DNA of 64,000 nucleotides, from assembly GCA_965178125.1 (NCBI GenBank), contig OZ237774.1:310001-374000 (forward strand), in the 5' to 3' direction. The first letter of the stretch is position 1, and each line of letters starts with the position of its first letter. The notes beneath the pieces were generated by a model. It was not told the DNA's origin. It saw nothing but the letters and a program-made list of their open reading frames with translations, and ran no database searches. The position numbers and the translations under genes were made by a program. Of the stretch, positions 1 through 9,975 are shown piece by piece. The DNA is from Bilabrum cf. latius. Lineage: Eukaryota > Bigyra: Bicosoecida > Bigyra > Bicosoecida.

Positions 1-229
1 GAGCGACATGAAGCTGTTGAGCTTTGCATAAAGCCGCCAGCGGACCATGAGCCAGCGCAAGCGGGGCTGTGCCATGTGGTGAATGAGGCTGCCAGTGTGT
101 TCGAAGCACCACTCCAAGAAGAAGAAGTACCACCGGCCGACGGTGAGGATGCTGCAATTGGTGGAGAAGCCGGTGGTGTGTCCGTACTTTCTGCACGAGC
201 AGTACTCACTCCACGGCGCCTCAGCCACC
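1..229 (+). pseudogene. degenerate partial copy of the segment at 37226-37563
   Basis: This stretch matches 37226-37563 nearly base for base, with small indels near the start and scattered substitutions. It lacks exactly the part corresponding to 37434-37542, which in the other copy begins GTGAGA and ends GCAG, so it looks like a spliced or intron-less version. An in-frame TAA near base 29 and small indels break the reading frame, so I call it a pseudogene or the end of a degenerate duplication. It starts at the first base of the window, so its true left end is unknown. Similarity stops at about base 229, just before the 3' end of the minus-strand gene at 245. Confidence 0.75.
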
Positions 230-244
230 CTCTGCCTCATCTGC

Positions 245-1567
245 TCAGTGCAAGCCCGGCAAATCGTCGCACAGCATCAGCGGATCCGCCCTGATCGATT
301 CCAGAGCGTCCCTGGCACCCCCTACCGCCACCTCCCAGCAGCCCCTCCCACCACCATCCCGCCGCTTCAGGTACCAGTCCGCATCCCGCACGCCGTGCGC
401 CAGTGCCAGCACGCATCCCCCGTGACCTCCAGCACACGCCGCTGTCAGAGCGTTCCAGCCGTCTCCGTCCAAGGCCTCGTGACCGCCCGCCGAACGGCCC
501 AGCCTCAGCCGCTTGGACAGCTCCATGGGCCTGCCCTCGCTCGCTGCCTGGAACACCATGCTTGCGTCCCTGTGGGTGTCATGGGCGTGCCTCCAATGCA
601 GCATGTGTTTCATCCTTCGCCTGAACGGGTTGTAGTACTGCACGCCCCTGAGTTCTTCTGGGTCTGTATCCCGGAAGAGCGCATCGAGCAGTTTGGGCGG
701 GTCGTAATCATGGTCGTTCAGAGCTTTGACGATCACAGGTATCGATGAGAGTGGCCTCAAGTGTTTTGCAGCCATTACTTTCTGGACGAATCGCAGTCGG
801 CTGGTCAGGAAGGCGACGGATCCCTCTTCATGCTCGCACTCGAGCGGGAGGTTCGCATGAAGCATCGGTGCCATCCATGTGGTTGTGGCTCTCGGTTCCC
901 TCTAAGTCACAAGGGTTTGCAAAGAAGCATAGAATGGGTTGTATACTACTCCGTTGTGGCTCTCCAACTGCACCAGAGATATAACAGTGACATCGAAGTA
1001 AGCTGCGAATCATTGACACCATGCCTGATGGAAATTTATACGGGTATTAGCGTTTGTCGAAGCATTATTCTCACTGAGTAGTGCAAACGATACAAACGTT
1101 TATAGAACAGCATGAGCTCGTAGAATTGCAAGCTACGACCTTTGCGAAATACAAGGCTATCGTAGCCATGCCATTTAGCCTCGCTCGAGAGGACTCCTCG
1201 TCGAACTTGGGCCAGGGCTTCATGGTACTGTTTCTAGCTTTCAACCAAGTTCTACTTGTTCTGTGCCAGCTGACAGAGTACGCCGTAGTGCGACGTATCA
1301 AGGGCGTCGACCAAGGGTTCACAGAGTTTCCTAAATTCCTGCGGACGAGTGGAGCTGTGCATAATGCGCGGGCATTCGTTGACCATTTATATCAAATAAT
1401 ATACATACTGTGATTCCTACCTGGTTTGAAATCATCATGCGGGATATTGGCTTGGTGCATACCGCGATCATGACAGCAGGATCTTCCAGATCTCTGCCAG
1501 TAAAGCTGTGCTCGAGTTCTCTCGAATCATTTATGAGCTCAAGGATAGTATCACCAATGTTCTCCAT
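245..1567 (-). CDS. three-exon host protein, ankyrin-like C-terminus
   Basis: Exons read on the minus strand are 1567-1421, 1338-1075 and 901-245. Introns are 1420-1339 (82 nt, GTAGGA...GCAG) and 1074-902 (173 nt, GTGAGA...TTAG). All junctions are phase 0, giving 355 residues from ATG to TGA. Two in-frame TAG codons (plus-strand 1252-1254 and 1234-1236) lie in a Gln-rich coiled-coil-like stretch of exon 2. The C-terminal third has an EGRPMELSKRLRLG motif followed by one degenerate ankyrin-like unit (NALTAACAGGHGGCV). The same pair of motifs ends the protein at 53104-53973, so the two are paralogues. Function unknown; ankyrin-like units usually mediate protein binding. The intron model is inferred from splice consensus and phase. 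Confidence 0.7.
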
Positions 1568-1700
1568 TCGCGAGCCTTTATGTTACTTTCTACTCGAGAA
1601 GATGCAGAGCGGTTGCAGATGGTACGTCCCGCCGCCATGCGACCATAAACCGGTCGCTACACCAAACTGATGCAATACTTCGCACAATTCATCTGTAAAA
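1568..1700. promoter_or_regulatory. divergent intergenic promoter region
   Basis: This 133-bp gap separates the start codon of the minus-strand gene (1567) from the start codon of the plus-strand secreted-protein gene (1701). Both promoters must lie here or overlap coding sequence. I see no recognisable TATA element or initiator. Confidence 0.4.
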
Positions 1701-2140
1701 ATGCGCACGTTTTGCGTGGCTTTTGCATGCCTGCTATTGTGTAGCATGGCCGCTAACGCCTTGGACGCGGATATGTCTGTGCTGTCCTACAAAGCTAGCA
1801 GTGCCAGCAAAGCTGGTCTCAAAGTCTCAAGGTCGAAGCACGATCACGGACGACCAACCTACCATCCAGAGCATGTGATATGGGAACCGAATGGCGTTTT
1901 CACCATTGATGGGGCAGTTAGATACCGGTTCACTGAATGTACTGTGGATGTGGATGGAGACGGGCGAGTGCAGCTTGTCGGTGAAGGTGTACAGCCCGGC
2001 AGCAGCGATCCACCTGAAGACTTAAGCCTTACGTCCGGCGGGGGTGATCTTCTTGGCGTGCTTCAGGTACTTGTAACAACTCTTCGAAACACGGATGTTG
2101 CGGCGCATGTTACGGCAGCTGGTGAGCCTAATTTGGATCG
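1701..2140 (+). pseudogene. 5' part of a secreted host protein gene, cut by Ngaro-1
   Basis: The frame opens with ATG and a clear signal peptide: a basic residue, a hydrophobic core (VAFACLLLCSMAANA), then the mature sequence. It codes 146 residues and then runs into repeat A1 of Ngaro-1 at 2141, after the first two bases of a codon. The right flank at 36670 continues the same codon phase and joins the long open frame that ends at 38323, apart from one TGA at 36827 that a short intron could remove. I therefore read 1701-2140 and 36670-38323 as one disrupted secreted-protein gene. The mature domain is unknown to me. Translation of the interrupted allele would add retrotransposon-encoded residues. 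Confidence 0.65.
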
Positions 2141-2401
2141 TGGTATTAAGGAGACAGAGTCTGATTCGTTGTTGACGTCAAATGAGATGATAAGCGTCTG
2201 TGCGATGAGGATGGCTCTGCGAAGAAGGAGAACGCCGCAACACCTTGTCCGTAGGTGGGAAGAGGAATTGTAGCGTTAGACATCGTAATCTGATTAACGG
2301 AAGAGGCAGGCCACGAAGAGTGGAGGTTGGCATTTCTCCAGTCAATCGCCTCCATTCGGGGTGGAAGAGCTCAGGACTGACAGATCGTCTTGAATTCTTT
2401 T
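2141..2401 (+). repeat. Ngaro-1 split direct repeat A1
   Basis: 261-bp left terminal repeat, from TGGTATTAAGG to GAATTCTTTT. The same sequence is repeated as A2 at 36247-36507. Confidence 0.92.
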
Positions 2402-2449
2402 GGCGGATGGCCGGAGGCGGACTCCACTCTCCGCGCCCTCGATGGGGCC

Positions 2450-3673
2450 ATGACGAAGCAGCTGCGGGCGCTGGGACGGCGCATGCAGCATGCACCACAG
2501 AGCCAAGAGCACGCCATTATATTGGCGATCGCGTTCCTCGAACGGGTGACGCATGAGCAGCAGCGAGCAGCTGAAACAGGCTTGGAGATGCCGGCTCTCC
2601 ACCAGGTGGTCGCACTCGTCAGGCGCCATGCCAAGGAGCGGAAGCTACCGGCGGCCACGGGTGCGGGTGCAGCTGACCCGGGTGAGTCCTTGGTGCGTGG
2701 TGTGGTGTAGTCTGATGTGGTGTAGTCTGCGTTTGTCCCCGCCTCGTTACTCCGTGATCACGGGCCAGGCCAAATCAAAGCCACCGAGTTCCGGGGGATG
2801 TTCGTTCAGATCGCGAAGGCGGAGCTGATTGCAGCACTGCAGGCGAGCAGCGACTGCCCCCCGCGGATGTCGTTGGCAGCTACCTCCAAGTACCTTACGA
2901 AGGCGGCAGGCATCTTGGCCTCGGCAATCACCGGGGATGACGAGCGCATCAAGAAGAGCTGGGCAGACCTGCTCCAGCTCAAGAGCGATGATCCGCTATT
3001 TCCTGATCTCGCGGTGCCCAGACATGAGGACTTGGTGCACCCTCGGCCGTTCGCGCTGTTCACCTACGCACTGGTGCGGGCATATGCACGGGCGGTTACA
3101 GCAGTGGTGGAAACGTACGCCACGTCAGGACCTGCCTGGCCGACCCCACCGGCCCAGTCGATGTCGCCGTACAGGCCTGAGGCGGATGTGGAGGAGTTTC
3201 ATGCCGGTGCGACAGCAATCACGCAGTCCCTGGCGTCCTGGGGCAGGCAGCTGTGGAAGCTGCAGCTTCTGGCGCGCACTGCAGGCGGCAGCTTCGGCAC
3301 AGGGCTCCAGACGTCTCGTGCAGCAGCGAAGGACGTGTTCACTGCCATCGTGCTGACCGCGCAGGGCAAGATGGGAATCGCAGTGCCAGCGATTCGCACC
3401 AACAGTCAGGCCGATATGATGGCGGCGAGGGACCAGGTGCACACGCTGATCACGGCGTACCTCAAGGGCGATGACCTTGAGGACTCTGACCCGCTCGAAG
3501 GCGTGGAGCCTGGCCGCGTAGTGCAGGTCATCCGTGCGTGCTTGTGCCCAGAGGGCCCGCACGGCATCGGACCAGCACTGCTGAGCAGCACGCCACAGGG
3601 CCAAGCACTCGGAACGGCGGCGGCAGTGGCCCAACTGGAGAAGACCATCGAGCTCGCCCAGGGCTCCTCATGA
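2450..3673 (+). CDS. Ngaro-1 ORF1, gag-like protein
   Basis: The frame runs from the first in-frame ATG (2450) to TGA at 3671-3673, 407 residues, with TAG codons at 2708 and 2723 that must be read as sense. It lies just inside repeat A1, where Ngaro elements carry ORF1. The protein is Ala-rich and largely helical in appearance, and I see no zinc knuckle or enzymatic motif. The gag-like label rests on position only. The open frame reaches upstream to about 2390, so an upstream non-AUG start is possible. The TGA overlaps an ATG in another frame (ATGA at 3670-3673), an arrangement compatible with coupled reinitiation. Confidence 0.6.
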
Positions 3674-4405
3674 AGGCCAGCACGCCCGTGCCGCCACAGC
3701 AGGTGGCGGCCGGGCAGGCCTTCAAGGAGACGGCGGCGCCTCTACACGCAGGAGAGGCGCCGCCTCCGGCGACTACATGCACGGCGCCTGGAGCAGGGGC
3801 TCAAACGCTGTGTTCGGGAATGGAGGCGGGGCCGTGCCAGAGGACTTCTCTCACCTCTGGTACAACAGGACCTGTCCTTCCGTGGGTAGGATTGTGCGCC
3901 GGTCGCTTCGGTGGCCGGCTTCTCGGGATGGCTTCAGCAACGGACAGTTGGGTCGGGGAACACTCAACAGCTGAATGAGGAGCGGAACGTATACGACGGC
4001 AGTTTCGGACGGCAGGACGTGGTCACTAATGCAATTGGGCAGCGGTGGTTACAGTAGCCACGACGTCATCGTCAAGTCAGCGGGGAAGTACCAGCGGAGG
4101 GTGCAGCAGCAGTGCATGCGGCCCAGGAGATCCGTGTCAGCTACCCTGCAGCATCGACTACGTCAGCAGCGTTACCGAGGCTTCGGCCACGCACCCCTAC
4201 GCCACGGGTGCGCGACCAGGGCCAAGGTGACCCTGACTGGCAGCTCTGCAAGCCAGTAGTGGACCGTAAGCGGCCCCTGCTGTCCTTCGCAGCGTGTCAG
4301 GTGCTACATCGAGGCATCGGGAACAATCAATCCCACGCCTTGGTGGATCCCACTGCCGGGGGCAGTGGTTGGGTCCTCCGAGCCTGGAGCTCGGAGAGGT
4401 AGGGC

Positions 4406-6952
4406 GTGAGTTCAGATCTGAGCAGTTCTCCATCGGAGGAGGACGAGCTGCTGGGCTCAAGCCAAGGAAATACGTGGGGCACTTCTGACTGGGCCGAATG
4501 GCTATCCGCCTCGTCTGTCGTGCCAGTGGAACCGTGGGTTCCTAGCAGTTGGGATGACTCAGCTGCGCCATCGCAAACGTGGGCAGCCTGGATGCGATCC
4601 CTGCAGGATGCGGAGGGGCGCAGTCGTGCCAAAGAGGCACCGCCAGCGCTTGGTAGACAGCACCAGCGACTGGTGGCCCACCTGACAGCGGACCCCATGG
4701 TGCTCACGGGCGACCCCGAAGCAGCACGCGCCACCAGAGCGAAGCAGGTGCAGTGGGCTACGTACCTGCGTGCAGCGTGCCCGCCTCGTACCTTCCGAGC
4801 CAAGGACTGGAAGGCCATGTCACCGGCTGAGCGGACGCTGTGTGGATTTGCCCACGGTTTCCCGATGGGCCGCACAGCAGCTGTCCAGCAGCAGGTCAAG
4901 CTGCCGACAAACTCCATCCCGACTGAGGCTGCGGCTGCAGTGCACTGCGAGCTGGGAGCCAGCCTGCGTGAGTCGCGTAGGTTGGCCATCGCAGCGTCAT
5001 CTGCACCGAGCACCCCGGTAAGCGCGGTGGTCGCGATCCCTAAGAAGAAGGTTGGCGACTATCGGCTCTTGGTGGATGCATCGGACAAGCGGGCGGGCAC
5101 CCTGTTGGGGGCCAACGTGGCAGTCGAATACGAGCGCTGGACGAGTGCCCCGATGGCATCGATCGGCGAGCTGATGCGCAAGGCCGTGCGCATCTCGCAG
5201 CACACCTCCGAGCCCCTGGCGGGCCTGACAATTGACCTCAGCAAGGCCTTCTGGCAGTTCCCGCTGGCTGTTGGTGACATTCCGTATCAGCAATTGCGCA
5301 TCGGCGACATGGTGCTGCTCGGCACGCGCCTCGGCATGGGCAACAAGAGCAGCCCTGGTCACGTCACCACGGCGACGACTTGCTTCGGTGACGCCTTTGA
5401 GGAGCGCTGGAATTTCGATCCTGTGCGGCCCACGACTGCAACGTCGACCTTCGTGGATGATTTTGGTTTAGTGGCACCGTTGACGCGGATTGATCACTTG
5501 GCCATGTAGTTCGTGCATGATGCTGCGCGAGTGGGCCTCCAAGTCAGCGAGTCGAAAGCACTGGAAGTGGGCACCCCGGGGCCTCGGTTCGATTTCCTAG
5601 GGTACACGGTAGCGCTGGATGAGTTCAAGGTGTACGTGCAGCCGTCCAAGGTCACGAAGGCGGTCGGGCTCATTGACGGCATCTTGGGGGCCACCCAGGC
5701 TGGGATCCGTCGGTCAACGGGAGAATCGCTGGTGGGCCTGCTGTGCTACGTGGCAGAAGCCATCCTGCCTGCCAAACCGCGCTGCAGACCTCTGTTCTCG
5801 TGGCTGCATGCCAACGAGCACGCCTCGGTACTCTCCGTTCCAGCCGAGGTTCAGCGGACCCTGCGATGGTGGCGACATGCCCTGCTGCACCAGGATGGCC
5901 GCTCGTTCCCGCGACAGCACGATCCCGAACGCGATCCAGTGATGTTCACGGACGCATCGCTGCATGGATGGGGTGGCTACTTGGTCTGGCCCTCAGGTGC
6001 CACGTAGGCCATCTACGGCACGTGGCCGGATTCTACCTGCCTACTGTCCAACGACATCTCGGCTCTCGAACTCGGATGCATTGAGATCCTGTGTGATCAT
6101 TGGAAGAACGAACTGCGGGGACATGTGTTGCTTGTGCGGTGTGACAACTCCGCCTCTGTGCATTGTTTGCGTCGTGGGTTTTGTCGTAGTGTCCGCATGG
6201 CTCGCATCCTCGCTGACCTGTTCACCACCCTCTGCTCCCACGACGTGTAGGTTTGGAGCCGGCACATACCAGGGTTAGAGAACACCTGGGCCGACCGCTT
6301 GTCCAGGGAAGGTCACCCGACAAACTTGCCGCCGCACTGGGAATCGGTGAGGGAGCTCCCGACGCCTACGAGGACTTGGTCGAACTTGCGGGATCATTGG
6401 AAGAACGAACTGCGGGGACATGTGTTGCTTGTGCGGTGTGACAACTCCGCCTCTGTGCATTGTTTGCGTCGTGGGTTTTGTCGTAGTGTCCGCATGGCTC
6501 GCATCCTCGCTGACCTGTTCACCACCCTCTGCTCCCACGACGTGTAGGTTTGGAGCCGGCACATACCAGGGTTAGAGAACACCTGGGCCGACCGCTTGTC
6601 CAGGGAAGGTCACCCGACAAACTTGCCGCCGCACTGGGAATCGGTGAGGGAGCTCCCGACGCCTACGAGGACTTGGTCGAACTTGCGGCCATCAAGGCCG
6701 CCTCGAGCATCGAGGCGAATGGCACCACGGCACTTCGGCACTGGGCAGCGTACGGCCGCAGATACGGCCTCGACCTGGCGCCACCGGCCTTTGGCTCCAT
6801 CGGTCCGGCACGCAACGAGGCCTTCGAAGTGGAACTCGGCAGATTCATCACGTACGTGGCGGCGGCCGAGCCGGGCATCAGCGGCGCCTCCGCAAGCCAG
6901 TACGCAGCGCAAGTGGCGTCCTTGTACAAACGACTAGGAGGAGTCGCAGTGA
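4406..6952 (+). CDS. Ngaro-1 reverse transcriptase-RNase H polyprotein
   Basis: This frame encodes an RT with the palm motif LTIDLSKAFWQF, a conserved LGMGNKSSPGH stretch and the catalytic FVDD (codons near 5453). The RNase H follows, with ALELGCIEIL, VRCDNSASVHCL and HIPGLENTWADRLSR. It is interrupted only by TAG codons at 5507, 6005, 6248 and 6545, all inside conserved sequence, so TAG must be sense here. The first TGA is at 6950. The same frame is open, apart from TAGs, back to 3674, and the first ATG is at 4592, so the true start is unresolved; 3674-4405 probably encodes its N-terminus. RNase H is partly duplicated by the 297-bp tandem repeat. Role: reverse transcription of the element RNA and removal of the RNA strand. 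Confidence 0.85.
6095..6688 (+). repeat. 297-bp in-frame tandem duplication
   Basis: Unit 1 is 6095-6391 and unit 2 is 6392-6688; they look identical. The period, 297 bp (99 codons), preserves the reading frame. It duplicates the C-terminal half of RNase H and the start of the overlapping recombinase frame. Confidence 0.9.
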
Positions 6953-7809
6953 AAGGACTCGGTGACTTTGGCCATGCAGTGGCCAGGCACTACACGGCAG
7001 CCAAGCCAACCCTTGCGAGTCTGCACCGCACGCCCATCCCGTTGTCGGCAGTGCGGCGCTTCTTTGAGTTCCAGCCATCCACCCCCGGCGAAAGTGCGGC
7101 CCAGTTGGCGGGTGCACTGGCCTTTGGGGGGACCATGCGCCTGGGCGAGGCCACCGGAGAGGCACGGGCTGCCTCTGACCCGCATCGCCTCAGGCATGTA
7201 TCCTGGGCAATCGAGGACAATCAGGTGATCAGCTGCTCCCTGCACCTGCGGTTCACCAAGGCGGGTGGACCAGCCACGGTGGCTATTGCAGCCCGATCCC
7301 CTGTGTAGGTGGACAAAGGCGGGGTACAGGGCAGCACATGCTGCCCTGTTTACCTTCTCGTCCGGCACGTCGTGACAAGGTTGACCTCGGCGGGAATCCC
7401 GGTCACCTCGCCCCACCACCTGCACAACGCCTGCCAGAACAGTCAGGTGTTGTTGTTCCCGGAGATCGCATCGCCCGGTCGCCGTAAGACGCGGCACATC
7501 GTCGCAGCCGATGTCGTACGCCTGGTGCGGAGCTGTGCAAGCCACCACGATGATGCGAGTGGGTGGCATGGGCACAGTTTCCGCATCACCAGCACCACCA
7601 CAATGGTGCGACTGGGCATCGAGCACGGCATTGTGCAGCGTCTTGGACGGTGGGCTTCCACCAAGAGCATGAACACCTACATCCGGCAGGAGGCCGACGG
7701 GCTGCCAGCGATCGATATTGGTTGGACGCACCTTGAGCTGCAGCGAGCACCACAGGCGGCGCTGCTCGAGGCGGTGGCACAAGCTCGTGTTGTAGTCCAA
7801 AAAAAATAG
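6550..7809 (+). CDS. Ngaro-1 tyrosine recombinase (3' end displaced by the EMALE)
   Basis: The recombinase lies in the -1 frame relative to RT-RNase H. It has the tyrosine-recombinase signature: Arg in FGGTMRLGEATG, HSFR, a Trp in LGRWAS and the nucleophile Tyr in MNTYIRQ. A TAG codon at 7306 lies inside the protein and is followed in frame by the rest of the catalytic domain. The EMALE insertion point is 7787. The original frame resumes at 36001 and would end four codons later at TAA 36016-36018. With the insert, translation runs into the EMALE end: it stops at TAG 7807, or at TAA 7909 if TAG is sense. All visible catalytic residues are upstream of the insertion. Role: integration of the retrotransposon cDNA. 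The start codon is uncertain. Confidence 0.85.
7783..7787. repeat. left target-site duplication GCTCG
   Basis: GCTCG precedes the TGTTGTAGTCC end of the EMALE. The same five bases follow its GGACTACAACA end at 36001-36005. A 5-bp duplication fits insertion by an rve-type integrase. Confidence 0.85.
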
Positions 7810-7852
7810 GAATATAATAATATTATATTCCTATTTTTTTTGGACTACAACA
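7788..7852. repeat. perfect 65-bp terminal palindrome, left end
   Basis: Two 32-bp arms starting TGTTGTAGTCC and ending GGACTACAACA are exact reverse complements around a single A. The outermost EMALE sequence is thus present twice in opposite orientation at this end. It could fold into a hairpin. Confidence 0.92.
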
Positions 7853-8110
7853 GGCGAATATATTTTTTTGTGCTTATTTTAATTATTTATATATTTTTGC
7901 TAAATATATAAATAATTTATTTGTGCTGTTTTTTTTATATTTATAATTTTTTGTATATTAAATATTTTTTAAAAATTGTAAAATTGATATATTATATTAA
8001 ATATTTATAATTCGTTGTGTGCTATACTTTTTTATTTTTTATAAAATTTTCGCGGAATAAGAATAAATTAATTTATTAATTTTTATCAAAATTTATTTTT
8101 ATTCGTCAGA

Positions 8111-8314
8111 ATGAAAATTATTAAATTCGAAGAATTTAATTTATTTATGGTTCTATTGAATTTTAATTTTTATAGTTTTTTTTTACTGTTCAATTTATTG
8201 TTTCGCAAACTAAAGTTTGCTATTATTTCGGCTCTTTTGCATTTTATTTTATTATGGGCATTTTTAAGGGACTATTCATTAAAATATTTTATTGCTCTTC
8301 TTATGGCTCTATAA
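8111..8314 (+). CDS. small hydrophobic protein encoded in the left TIR (doubtful)
   Basis: 67 codons ATG to TAA, dominated by Leu, Phe and Ile, with two hydrophobic stretches that could span a membrane. The right TIR copy (35474-35677) has one amino-acid change (Tyr to Phe). It may be a real small membrane protein or chance openness in AT-rich DNA; I see no promoter motif beside it. Confidence 0.3.
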   Translation: MKIIKFEEFNLFMVLLNFNFYSFFLLFNLLFRKLKFAIISALLHFILLWAFLRDYSLKYFIALLMAL

Positions 8315-8415
8315 TTTGAATTCATGCATTGGGGCGCTCACTTCGTTCGCTATTAAGGCGATTAATTCAAGCTTTCCATTTATTCACTCTCGAGATCTCC
8401 ATTTAAATAATTATT

Positions 8416-8474
8416 AATTCGTAGTTTTGCACTCTTTTGATTCTCCGAATCAAAAGGGTGCAAAAATACGAATT
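8416..8474. repeat. TIR stem-loop with GATTC-TCC-GAATC core
   Basis: 28-bp arms pair with one mismatch around the loop TCC. A mirror copy lies at 35314-35372 and a third, closely related copy at 19387-19464 near the middle of the EMALE. Candidate for a terminator, replication or packaging signal; function not shown by sequence. Confidence 0.7.
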
Positions 8475-8589
8475 CAGAATTATTCTTTATAGGTGATTTT
8501 TAAATTCGTATTTTTACCACTTTTTTAAATCGTAGAATGAAGCACTTTTTTTAGAAAGTAATATAGATAAGCAAAATAGAATAAATTAA

Positions 8590-9216
8590 TTAAAGGTGAT
8601 GTTTTATTTTAAATTGCAGTTGTAACTTTGCATTTAACTCTTCGAATGTGTCATAAACATATATTTGAGATGGTTGCAGTTCGGATATTAAATTTGTTCT
8701 TTCTCTTCTCATTACTTCCTGTATTTCATTTGTTGCTTCATATACTAGATCCTTAAATAATTTATTTGATGGCGAGGCAACGAAAATACTAGTTTTTTTA
8801 AATAATTCTTGGGCTAGTTCTAACGATCCAGTCAAACACAACATTCTTTTTTCTTTCTTTGTCAACCATGATTTTTTTAATGATTCATATACTTTCTTTG
8901 CTAGTTCTTGATATAATACCCTGTATGTTGAGTCATCGCCCTCTTCTCTTGCTTTTTCTAATCCCTCTAAAAATTGTTTGTCTGTGTCTGGATGTTTACT
9001 AACTAATTCGTCAAGGTCCACGACTAAAAGATTCTTGTCATTTCCCTCAAATTTCTTACATAATGTAGTCTTTCCGCATCCCTTAGGTATTACAAGACAT
9101 GTTTTTTTAATCTCGAATGCATTTCTTACTTTGCCCATGCAAGACACTCCGTAGTATCCTAGAGCTACTAGAGCCGAAGCCCCGCTTACTGATGAAATAG
9201 CTAATTCTAAAGCCAT
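8590..9216 (-). CDS. P-loop NTPase of unknown role
   Basis: 208 residues. A hydrophobic N-terminus is followed by a Walker A motif IPKGCGKTTL near residue 45 and a downstream VVDLDEL segment that could be the acidic Walker B-like site. The rest is charged and helical. The size and single P-loop suggest a small nucleoside/nucleotide kinase-like or AAA-type ATPase, but I cannot assign a family. The last 28 codons lie in the left TIR, so the right TIR (from 35114) carries an orphan copy of its 3' end. It is the first gene after the left TIR and is transcribed towards the terminus; the start is 46 bp from the divergent lipase gene. Stop TAA. Confidence 0.65.
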   Translation of the reverse strand: MALELAISSVSGASALVALGYYGVSCMGKVRNAFEIKKTCLVIPKGCGKTTLCKKFEGNDKNLLVVDLDELVSKHPDTDKQFLEGLEKAREEGDDSTYRVLYQELAKKVYESLKKSWLTKKEKRMLCLTGSLELAQELFKKTSIFVASPSNKLFKDLVYEATNEIQEVMRRERTNLISELQPSQIYVYDTFEELNAKLQLQFKIKHHL

Positions 9217-9261
9217 TGTATATATAACATTAGATAATTATTTTATTATGTTAACTTATAT

Positions 9262-9975
9262 ATGCCAAAAAATAAATTGACAAAAAAAGAAATTATACAA
9301 ATTTTAAAAAAACGAGTGAAGGGCGGAAATGTATGGGAATTTATAAAAGATATACCCGTGGGTACTTATAGATTTTTAACAAGAAGAAATAAGAAACTGC
9401 AACAATTAAGTAAAGAAGCTAAATTACACGCTAAAATTGCACGTCAAACATACCCAAAGACTAAACAAAGGGATATAATAGACGGTTATCGTGTAATCTT
9501 TAAAGATGATAGAAGAAAAATTTATATTAGAGGTAATGATATTATTATCGGTGTTAGGGGTACAGTTGACGGATCTGACGTTATGGATGATTTAAAGATA
9601 GCACAAGGCACACTCGATAAAAGTGAGAACTTTAAAGATCTAGTTGATATTTATGAAGCTGTTAAACAAGCTTTTCCAGATCATAATATTTCTTTTGCCT
9701 CTCATTCTTTGGGCTCGGGGATGGTTGCTTATCTCACTAAAAAATACGGTAAAGAGATTAAAGGACATTCATTTAATCCAGCTTTAAATTTTGAAATGAT
9801 AAGAGACCCTAAATTTAATATTGGTAATATTAAGTATCATGTAATAGATGGCGACCCAATTAGTCATAATTTAGCCCAGTTTATGAATCCTGATCAAGTA
9901 ACGTTTTATGAATCTCCTCATGAAAAGAATAATTATTTTAATACACATGCACTAAAGAATTTTACGGATTTATAA
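9262..9975 (+). CDS. class 3-type lipase
   Basis: 237 residues. The nucleophile elbow is SHSLG at residues 147-151 (Ser149), after the strand NISFA. Candidate acid residues are in VIDGDP (196-198) and the candidate His is in NTHAL (229), giving the order Ser-Asp-His of alpha/beta-hydrolase lipases. The fold reaction would be ester hydrolysis of lipids, and in a virion context it could help membrane passage. Residues 19-27 read VKGGNVWEF, almost the same as residues 61-69 of the basic protein at 11269-11844. GG-X is the cleavage context of adenain-type proteases such as the one at 18760, so the enzyme may be packaged and processed (inference). It ends tail to tail with the next gene, overlapping by 6 bp. 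Confidence 0.8.
   Translation: MPKNKLTKKEIIQILKKRVKGGNVWEFIKDIPVGTYRFLTRRNKKLQQLSKEAKLHAKIARQTYPKTKQRDIIDGYRVIFKDDRRKIYIRGNDIIIGVRGTVDGSDVMDDLKIAQGTLDKSENFKDLVDIYEAVKQAFPDHNISFASHSLGSGMVAYLTKKYGKEIKGHSFNPALNFEMIRDPKFNIGNIKYHVIDGDPISHNLAQFMNPDQVTFYESPHEKNNYFNTHALKNFTDL

Larger units (their letters stand above)
7788..8674. repeat. EMALE left terminal inverted repeat, 887 bp
   Basis: Reverse-complement of 35114-36000 with equal length and only a few mismatches (I noted four). It contains the 65-bp terminal palindrome, a 67-codon ORF (8111-8314), a stem-loop (8416-8474) and the last 28 codons, including the stop, of the P-loop gene that starts at 9216. Outside these I see no gene in it. Confidence 0.92.

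Noticed and set aside
1081-1413. Plus-strand frame with hydrophobic MVLFLAFNQVLLVLC segment
   Set aside because: It is antisense to exon 2 of the minus-strand gene, whose exon phases and splice sites are consistent.
4406-5509. RT as a group II intron, retron or diversity-generating system
   Set aside because: RNase H, a tyrosine recombinase and split direct repeats place it in the Ngaro/DIRS group.
5507-7308. In-frame TAGs as evidence that the retrotransposons are dead
   Set aside because: Only TAG and never TAA or TGA interrupts the frames, their repeats are identical, and conserved host genes show the same pattern.
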